Part shown: positions 55,283-64,000 of the stretch, in pieces
Layout: each line of letters starts with the position of its first letter
Numbering within the stretch: the stretch's first letter is position 1
Origin: Amia ocellicauda
Lineage: Eukaryota > Chordata > Actinopteri > Amiiformes > Amiidae
Length of the DNA: 64,000 nt
NCBI RefSeq assembly: GCF_036373705.1
Contig: NC_089851.1
Location: 54,693,940 to 54,757,939, forward strand
Reading direction: 5' to 3'
Position numbers and translations under genes: made by a program
The notes under the pieces: model-generated
What the model was told of the DNA's origin: nothing
Seen by the model: the letters and a program-made list of their open reading frames with translations, nothing else
Databases searched by the model: none

Positions 55283-55445
55283 ACAGCAACAGACGATAGT
55301 CGATAGATAGATAGATTAATAGCATATTAAATAGCCTAATATTGTGTGACCTATAAGACATGGCGCCAAGACAACAGCAAGCCTACGCTCGCTGTCACAG
55401 TAAGACATCACTAAAGGTTTGGTCATGTGACTGAGCGAGATGCAG

Positions 55446-55712
55446 TGCCGATGAGGACAGCACTGCGTGGGTACAGCAGGTTGAAATACCACACGGCCTG
55501 TGAAACGGTCATCGGGTGAATTCGGGGAAATGTATCCTGTCCTGGCAATGCTGGGAAAGATTGCCTGCACAATTCCTGCGTCCAGTGTGCCTGCAGAGCG
55601 TGACAAGGTGACAAGGTTGATGAGAATTGCAAGTTGTGACAAGGGGTTGCATGGCTTCAACTTTGCACAAGCAGCGGAGCACTTCTATTCAATGAAGTCG
55701 CGCCGCAAATAA
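55446..55712 (+). pseudogene. hAT transposase relic, unit 2 copy
   Basis: Same as 47224-47490, shifted by 8,222 bp. Confidence 0.65.
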
Positions 55713-56051
55713 ACGGGAATTTGACAAACGCAGAATTCGGACCGACCAGCCTATTATTTTTTAGACCTAATTTTGTCTTCATTTAGCTTATTTTCAAGTT
55801 ATTTAATTTGACGGGCTTGGAATGCAAAGAGACGTACATTTAATGTAGGCTAATGTCTTTATTTTATTAACAATAGCAAGGCTATTGGTTTTATTTTATT
55901 GTTGTAGCCTATATGCTTGTGAAGAGTTCATTCTGCTGACTAAATAAAATACATTTGTTGGATCATAGTGTTTGTGTTTTATTGCTGTTTAAATGTAAGC
56001 TATTATATGGCTATTTAAAACATATGTCCGATAATTGTTCTATATGACCGG

Positions 56052-56482
56052 AATTCAGGAATGTTATTGGCCATGTTGCCCATAAAAAAAAAAAGGCTAG
56101 CACAAACTCTGCTTAGATCACGGTATTCAGATATGAATTCTGTGAGGGAAATTGCAAGAAAACTAATAGTTTTACCTAATGGAATACAATCCTCAATTAA
56201 TAGATGCAGAGAAAGTGTCAGCTGTGTAAACATGCGGCAGAGGCAGAAAAAGGAACATGCATTACAACACCTTGAAGATCAAAGTACATTTATAAAGATA
56301 CATGAAATGCATTCCATTTTCAGCTCTTTCGAATAAACAGTATTTGAGATGAAAATCAAATCAGAATTTTACAGTGCCATTAGTAAACGCCAGCAGAACA
56401 GCTATTCATCGGGTAAATGAGATCAGCAATGCTGGACTTCAAGATTGTAATGTGTTCTTGACACAAAATACCTTTTACTGGA
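56052..56482 (+). pseudogene. Possible Tc1-type relic, unit 2 copy
   Basis: Same as 47830-48260, shifted by 8,222 bp. Confidence 0.4.
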
Positions 56483-56672
56483 ATCCCATCCCTTTCCAGG
56501 GATTGGTAGTGGACAGCTCACAGTGGAATGTGTGTCCAGTGATGAGACAGGACAGACTTGTGCTACCCAGACAATTGGGCTGTGATTTGATCCAGCTTCT
56601 GAAGTATTATCTATACTGCCTGTAGTGCTCAATAATTACTATACTACTACTACTACTACTACTACTACTACA

Positions 56673-59222
56673 ACAATTTTACCCAGCATGTGTGCATTTA
56701 CCTTTTACCCTCAGCCTGCTCCCGCTCCATTTCCAGGTGGGCCAGCAAGGACCTTGCCTTTTTCTGTCTCCTTAAGATTTCAGACCTATCCCCGTTGATC
56801 TCATTTAAAGAAGAAGAATTCTGGCATCTTGTAAGATGTTCCCTCATTCATGGATATATTCTGATGGCTCTTCTCAGTCTAGTGCCGAGAGAGAAAAAGA
56901 TAAATTGAGCAAGAGATGCTGACAATTCAAGTCAAGCAGAAGGTAAAAGACAACACTTTAGGTAGTGGAACAGTGCTCATTATGTAGGCTACAGAAACCT
57001 GTTACTGAGCTTGTATTACCTTAGACTTGAAAGAGCAGTCAACCTCGAACCAGGAGCCTGGCCTTTTGGATAATTCTTTTGGATTCTTAACTTACTGACT
57101 GTGGCCCATTCATCTTTGGGATTCCCTTCATTGTCGTACACAGACCCTGTGCTAGTCTTTACTCTGACAGGATGAGCACCACATGCCTGCTTTAAGCTGC
57201 AAATAGCATTTCAAGCAGTTTTAACACCCCATTATGAGGCCTCATGTTAACAGTTCCTGAGAGGGGACAGCCTTGCAAACTGAAGTGTGTCTTAAGCACA
57301 TGGACTTGTCGGGCTCAACAGTGTGGCAGGGTTTAATTGATTGTGCATGACAGTGATTAATGCATTAAATGGGCCAAACAATCTTGCAATAATAATTTTG
57401 CTCTTGGGACTTCTTTGCATTTTTGGTTTGGAACAACGCAAGACCGAGTTCTCGAATTGCATAATCTCTTAGTAGCTCATTCTTATGTGAGGTGGGATTG
57501 CATTGCACAATAATAATATCCCCTCTCAAACTCATTAGATAAGTATTTTCTGATTTACCATGCACAACGGAAGCTTCCCTGGAGACTCATTAGCCTGTCT
57601 CATTTATTTATTTATTTTCTACATTTTATTCCCCCCAGTTTCTTAACTATGGAGCAAAAATGACATTTTACAGCCACAAGGGGATCTTTGCTGTTTTTCT
57701 AAGATGTCCCATGAGATCTGGAAGGCTCAACTGGCTGATTGGTGCAGTTGTCAATTATTTTCTTTGGAATTAATGCATCAGGTTTTCACATTTGGAAACT
57801 TGACTTGCAACCTTTGTATTCTTTATTTAACAATTTATTGCGAAAGCATTGTAAAGTTTTAGCAGTCATTATTATTTAGTTACTTTATCTTCATATGTCT
57901 TTTCAATGGTATTTTATTTTAAATCGGAATGCGAATATGATTAGTTTTGGTTTCTCTTGTTTGTAGAACTTAACTGTTACGGTCAGATGGAAAATGCAAT
58001 TAAAATCCTAAAAAACAGCTTTGGTAAGCTTTGGTCCTGTCTTTTAGGTTAGCTTGTATGTACTGCTTAATAAATATTATAACAAACACAAAGTAAAAAC
58101 TGCTTTACTGGTCAGACATGTTCCTTTTAGTTATTTATTGATTCCTACCAGTGAAGATTAAAGGACTATTGTACTTGAACCATAACAATGCCATTTCCTG
58201 TACTGTTTCTTCAAGGGCAGGGAAGTTAAGATGGGCAGAATGTCAGCTAGATTAAAACGCTCCTTCTTTCAGAGGAGGGCAAGGACACTAAGAAGAGGGT
58301 GCATAATTGCAGTGCGACTACTAGTTCCTTATCATCTTCCTGTGTATTTGACATCTAATAGCTATCCTCGTCTCCCCTCTACAGTTCAGATTCTTTAAAG
58401 TGTGGCAGGGACTAGATTAATGGATGACTGATTACTGCAGAAGGATAACATTGCTGCAAAGGTAACTAGAAATATGAATAAATAAACTATATCCACGCAT
58501 GCTCATTTCCCACTCCCTTCCCAGTAGGTATTCTTACACAAATGTCTATATAAATAGTTTAAGTTAATCCTGGACTTCAATGATTCTCCATTTAAAACTG
58601 CTATAATCAAACAGGGCAGACTGTAACATTATTGTGGCTGTGAGGCTGAAACCATTTTATTAGAATTGCTTTGTGCAGCTGCTTACCTTGTTGACTGACC
58701 ATTCACAATTTATAACACTTCACATATGAGGTCCTCCAAAAACATACCTCAATAACTATAATATAATCCTGATTCAAAAATTCAGGAGATTCAGGTGAAG
58801 TCTGAATTTCTAAAAAACAATGTTTTATATAGAGAGGACAAAAGAAAAGGTAAGTATTGCATGTAGCACAAAAGTTATTTTAAATATTTAAATAGAAGGT
58901 CAGTCTTTCAAACAGCAAACACAACATTGTTCTTTCTAGCAGATACAGATACAATCTGCTCAACATAGCCAACAAAATCATTTCAGATTCTCAGACACAG
59001 AAAAATGTACATAAAAGCAACCCAAAAAATAAGCTTCTGCAGCTACTTCTATTCATTAGAAAGAAATGCCCAGAATCTAAAAAAGGATGTACACTTTGTC
59101 TGATCAGTGACAGGAATCATGAGTACCGGTTTGTACGTTTGTTTCCGGTTAAGGGGAACTTTGCAATCCTGTCCGGTCTCAAAGTTGCCTGGTGACTATT
59201 ATTGTTATTATTTATTAGTTGA
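56673..59222. other. Intergenic in duplication unit 2, no gene seen
   Basis: Copy of 48451-51000. No gene was recognised. Confidence 0.5.
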
Positions 59223-59942
59223 CACCATTTCCCAAGGTGAATTACAGTCACCAAATATACAGCTTTAAAAATAGAGCAAGAGCTATTAAATTACAATGTA
59301 TTTCTTAGGCAGGGCAATTTAAAAAATGTGACAATATATCACATTATGTTTTACATACAATTTCCCATTTAAACATGTTCTTTTTTTACTGGAACAATCT
59401 AGGTGAGGTACCTTGCTGAAGGGAACAATGGCAGTGTCCCGAACCTAGGAATGATCCCACAACTTTCCACCCAGGAGGGAGCCCTGACCACTACTCCACT
59501 AGTAATATATTACTTCACTCCCAATAAGAGTAAAATGAACTTGGGGCAGGTTAGCGGTAGTTTATCATGCCATATTATCATGCCATCTTTAAAGGCACAC
59601 CGACCAATTGTTAAAACCCACTGGGAGCATTGAATTGGTCTCAGACCTCAGGACTACATGTTACAGGCTATATGATTCACCCTGCTTTCCTTGTGTGGAT
59701 TTTAGCCGCATAAGCCAGGGTGCTGGATCCTGGTCCTCTAGGGCTGTATTGGCTTAAGGTATTCATTGTACGTCAACTCCTAACTGCCTAGTTCAACTGA
59801 TTATTGGCTTAATTGGACAAATTTGACCACTTTCCTTATTATTAAATTATGGGTGATTGAAGGAAACCTATAAAACCTGCTGGACTGCAGCCTTCCAGGA
59901 CCAGACATCAGCCAATTAGGAGTCGGTTCTTTGATATTTTGT
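59223..59942. repeat. Dispersed-repeat-like segments, unit 2
   Basis: Copy of 51001-51720. Confidence 0.4.
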
Positions 59943-60096
59943 TAATGTATATTATATTTTCATCTAAGGTGCTGGTGGCAGGTTTTATATTAGAATGGTA
60001 GAAAAGTAAGTATTCAGATTCACAATTATCCCAAGTCTGCCATAGTTAGAAAAGGATCTGCACATTCCTGTCAAGCTGAATGTTAACAGGAGATGC

Positions 60097-63000
60097 CTAT
60101 ACTTCAGTAGGGCTGCGTTTTTCATGAGAGCATGGATTCCATTTAAAGTCTTTCTCATGCAAACATTTATTTCAGTCGAGAACTTTAGGGCTTTAATAGC
60201 CTTCTTCATCTTCAACGACACCACAGCCAGCTAGAAGTGAACTGGGAATTTCATGAAAAAGGACAATTATAGTACCCAAAGAAGTGCTTCCTTGCTGTGC
60301 TACTCTGCAGAAGAAAGTAGCAGTCCCTCTATCTGAAGAACTGCTAATGAAATGGCCCAAGAAGAGAAAACATCAAGCTTTATGTAAGGTACTCCTCCAG
60401 ACTGCTGGAGTGTGTCTGAAGAAAGCTGGAGAACTGCCACAATAGCCACTCCTAGAGCTGTTGAACCTCTGATAGAAGAAGCAACAGTAATTAACACTTC
60501 TCCATAGGAAATCTCTCAACGTAGGGAATTAATCTATGTCTCACTCCAAGTAAATTAGGATTCTTGTCAAGTCTTGTTTGGCAGCCCTAATTTATTCTCC
60601 TTTAGTTGTCTGTGATAACGGGCAAAATCTAAGCCTGTTCTCCTCATTCAAGAACTGCAAATACGCACAATCAGTGTTTAGCATCTAGAGTCCATTTCAC
60701 ACTAGCATCCTCAACCCGTGTCAACCTGGTCACATGACATTACTGCGAAACAAAGACCACACCGACATCACTGTGAATCCTATTACAGTGATGACAATAA
60801 AAGTGCATGCCAACAGTAACAGCACCAGTCCTACAAAGAGCATCCCTGTCACAACGTATTATAGACCCAGCTACTTTATTTAAGCCTACTCTTTATTATT
60901 GGATAATATTGATAATAATACATTCTTGTTGAATTTGTGTCATGTTAGATGCTGTTTGTTTTGTTTTACAGAAGATGCTTTTAACCTGCATGTTGTGTTG
61001 CATAGCAAAGTGATATCTGGAGTAAGTACAATAAAAACATTACTGTTAAAAGAGTAGAATGTGAGTGTTTGAATACATTAAATAACCCTCAGGCTAGATT
61101 TTATCTATAACTTATCATGTTCTCTATGAAGGCATCTTTTCTGCACACTTTTTCAATAAAGGCCTCCACATGCGCAATTGTTGTTCATTGCCATTTTCAT
61201 TTCTAGTTACCGGATCCTCAGATTAGTTAAACCAATAACTGCTCAGGTGAATCAAACCTTTTTAAAAAGTAAAGAAAAAGAGTGCAATCAATATAACTCG
61301 CTTACACGTTCTGTGCATTCCTATATACATTTATATCGAGATTTTATACTGCCCCTCAAATAAATAAATAGATACAAACAGCCAGACACTAATCACCACT
61401 ACATTGATCCAAAGTGTATGATACTGAAGTAAATAGAAAAAATCCACATCTTGTTCATTAAACAATCCTTATACATTTCTTTAATTTACTTGTATTCTTC
61501 CCGAAATAGAAAAAAAAAAACACATTACTTCTGGGGCAAAGACAAGAGAGAATTATAAGAAGTTTGTTTGGTGAATAATTATCCAGCTGCTACAACCACT
61601 TGTGTTTCGATATGACAGTAAAAAGAAGCTGCATTGAAATTAATTGAGCGATTTTTTAAATGTCATTTTTCAAGCATTATAATACTTTTTAATTTTAAAG
61701 TGAGCACTGAGGTTTATATATATATTTATATACATGCCCTGCATATATATTTATATTTAAAAACTGTGATTTCTGCTAACAAGTGTATATGAATATAAAA
61801 GGTTTGTTTCAACCAAGCTGTAATTAGTTTAACTGTTCTGAGGATCAACTGAGATTTGCATTTCACTCGGCAAAGAGTTTGAAAAAGCAATTTAAAGACT
61901 AACAATCCAAAGTATAACATGGCTGAATAGGAATGTATTATTATTATTCAATAAAAATGAAAATATCGAGTTCTTGGGTCTTAAAGGGGTTAATGCAGTG
62001 TAATGGTTGGCGCAGGGATGGAGCTCTTACTTGGATAGGTGCTATGTGTTGCTAATTTACCCAGCTGGACTTTAAGCTTGCTTTGAGATACAGAAAAAGC
62101 CAGACTTCTGTCAAGTCATCCTGAAAGGTATCTGGTTAACTGGCAGATCAGAAGACTAAGGGCCGAATTAAAATCAAAACTCTGACCCACCCGCTAATAA
62201 CAAACTACAAACCTGTACATCATAGTGGTTACATTTGTGATTAGAAGAAAGTGGCATCTAATTGAAAATGAAGCCACAACTGAGTACAGCAGTAGTTTTC
62301 TATTAGCGGATGGGTCAAAGTTAATAATGTACATTGTATAAAAATGTACCAGATTAATTAATCAGTCTTATTAAACAGTAAGAGAAATCTAGTTTTAGTT
62401 AGCTAAGGTTAGCAAACTTAGATATCAGTACTGTTATATTAACTATAGCTTCTTACTAAATAATGTTACTCTTCTGCCTTGAGTGATTCAGCATGTTATT
62501 CGTATGATGTATAAGTTATTTAAATGTAGCCTAAGTTATTTAAAGGTTGGTGTACTGGTGCCTCCATGCAATTTTAAGTTATTCAAATCTAAATTAATTT
62601 TAAATTGTCAATGGCTTGGTGTTGCCACAATATACATCTATACGTTTTTAGTACATTTTCTTGTTATTTTCATTATTACTGTATCATAATCTTATTTTTT
62701 ATTGGATGGGTTTGCGACACACACACAAATATGGAAATGAATCTTTCTCCACTTGGTTTTCACTTAAACTGAATTAAGGATGTCTGCAAAGAAATAAATA
62801 ATAATAGCAATGATAATACTGTATGAGAGTCTCTGGTTTGCTCAGTCCTGGAATTGTTTACCTCAGTGAGTGAGTGACATCTACATTCGCCATCAATAAG
62901 AGCACAGTCCCATCAAGCTCCAGGCCTGGACATAGCAGTTCTAACCACTGGTACAGCTGTGACTGTGATGATGTTTCATATGGATTGAGTAACAGGAGGG

Positions 63001-63322
63001 GTTGGTTGACTCATATGAAAAAATAAAAGGGGAGAAAATATTCCCATCTTTTTTCAAAATACAGGAGACTAGTAATCCAAGGAAGAATTATACCATTATC
63101 TACAATTCTACAGACAATGTTGGAAATGGGTTGCAAATCCAAGGGTAATTTGTGTGAAATTCTGCTACCTGATGTTTTACAGCCAATTGGTCTCATGTTA
63201 GATGGTATGTTTGCAAATCAGGCAAAGCTTTATTGTAAACATGTTTTGTTCAAGAATTAATCCAATACACAATGAAGTCATATATGAAAGAAAAAAAACA
63301 CTTATCATTGATTTGATCATGG
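60097..63322. other. Intergenic, no gene seen
   Basis: AT-rich single-copy-looking sequence. Short frames (60300-60497, 61178-61363 and others) show no domain or splice-supported coding signal. Confidence 0.5.
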
Positions 63323-63886
63323 CAGTGGTGGGTAACCTAAATTAAGCAATGGGCCGCAAGTCCAGGTGTCAAATAACTGCCTGTGCAACAAGACCCCTTT
63401 ACCACAATTACAAGCCACAAATGCTACATTTAAAAAATAAAATAGCAATATCATGCAATAAATTCATATCAACAATCTATTAAAGAAGTAACACTGATAC
63501 AAAATAAACAGTTGTCATACATATACTACTTTATTCTTAATTTATTTTTTGGGGGGTGGAAGTGGATGTACTTTGGGCTACATTAGGCCTGCAAACCACA
63601 GAGGGACATGGGGGGTTCAAAGTGGGGGGAGGTTAGCAGTGCATGCAGGTGGCAGGAGGGTGGATGCAGGGGTTCCATCTGTCCATAGTGTTTTGGATTA
63701 TTCTGTATTGTAGATTGTGATTTGTTTTGTTGGCATGTTTGCTTAATTACCACAAAAAATAAATATAAATATTGTTTAAAGAAATTGCTGTTTAATCCTG
63801 AATTAATCATTGGCACCCTTGGCACTTAGTGAATTGAACAAACCAGACTATGGGCACTCCAGCCTAACAAAGGTTCGCCATCCCTG
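63323..63886. mobile_element. hAT-like non-autonomous repeat
   Basis: The segment opens CAGTGGTGGGTAACC and closes GGTTCGCCATCCCTG, imperfect inverted ends of the CAGnGnTGGnnAACC kind seen in hAT elements. The interior includes GGGCCGCAAG and CACTCCAGCCT. No clear 8-bp duplication was found, so the boundaries need checking. Confidence 0.55.
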
Positions 63887-64000
63887 CTCTAGAACTGAGC
63901 TTCTGGACACGTGATTCAATTATGACCATCTAAGGCCTGATGCCCTGCCTTTTCCTTCAATTATGACATTAGCAGCAGCTTTAATCAGTGGATGATTAAC

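Larger units (their letters stand above)
51875..60096. repeat. 8,222-bp tandem duplication, unit 2
   Basis: Direct copy of 43653-51874. Unit 2 begins immediately after unit 1, with one junction base (T at 51874) that matches neither flank (C at 43652, C at 60096). Unit 2 lacks the LINE 3' part, since the breakpoint lies in the reverse transcriptase. Confidence 0.95.

Noticed and set aside
60300-60497. Short minus-strand frame near 60.3-60.5 kb and nearby frames
   Set aside because: Sizes are as expected by chance, and no domain, conserved motif or exon borders were seen.

Overview
The window looks like nuclear DNA of a ray-finned fish. It carries spliced vertebrate-type exons of smyd5, a vertebrate-type tRNA cluster, fish-type Tc1/mariner and hAT transposons, a Tx1-clade LINE, an endogenous retrovirus and a Polinton/Maverick (adintovirus-like) element. 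Intact host genes are absent. The single host gene recognised is a decayed smyd5 relic. The species cannot be told from the sequence.

Layout. 1-1576: composite minisatellite. 1675-4280: tRNA cluster (Asn, Thr, Thr, Leu, Asp, Ser, then a second Leu-Asp-Ser unit). 5638-6859 and 13157-14377: two copies of one Tc1-type transposon, each dead from a different lesion. 8418-12072: smyd5 relic on the + strand. 16596-37585: one endogenous retrovirus on the minus strand, with both LTRs, PPT, PBS and a GTAG target duplication on each side. Inserted inside it, at 21374-36216, is a 14.8-kb Polinton with roughly 0.7-kb terminal inverted repeats. 38270-40077: a Tc1 relic split by a 492-bp hAT-type element. 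40919-47060: a Tx1-type LINE on the minus strand. 43653-60096: a direct tandem duplication of 8,222 bp that starts inside the LINE reverse transcriptase; the two copies looked identical wherever compared. 60097-64000: mostly unassigned, with one hAT-like repeat.

The Polinton carries, left to right on the + strand, two unrecognised left-end genes, a chromodomain integrase, penton-like capsid protein, a small basic protein, major capsid protein and adenain-type protease. On the minus strand it carries two conserved Polinton proteins, the packaging ATPase, protein-primed DNA polymerase B, a small unrecognised gene, and a four-exon spliced gene at the right end. Together these would form a virus-like set (capsid, maturation, packaging, replication, integration), but almost every core gene is broken: stops in integrase and capsid, frameshifts in capsid and protease, Walker A lysine lost in the ATPase, and polymerase motif B deleted. 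This copy is therefore a fossil.

The most novel item is the spliced minus-strand gene at 33691-34727. It has four short exons, three GT-AG introns all in phase 1, an open frame of 87 codons and a TATA-like box about 85 bp upstream. It is not a recognised Polinton core gene. Other points worth checking are the CRE/ETS-type sites in both terminal repeats, a possible N-myristoylated left-end protein, a tRNA-Ser-type primer binding site in the retrovirus, a Ser-type tRNA with an Ala anticodon, and whether the 8.2-kb duplication is real or an assembly artefact.
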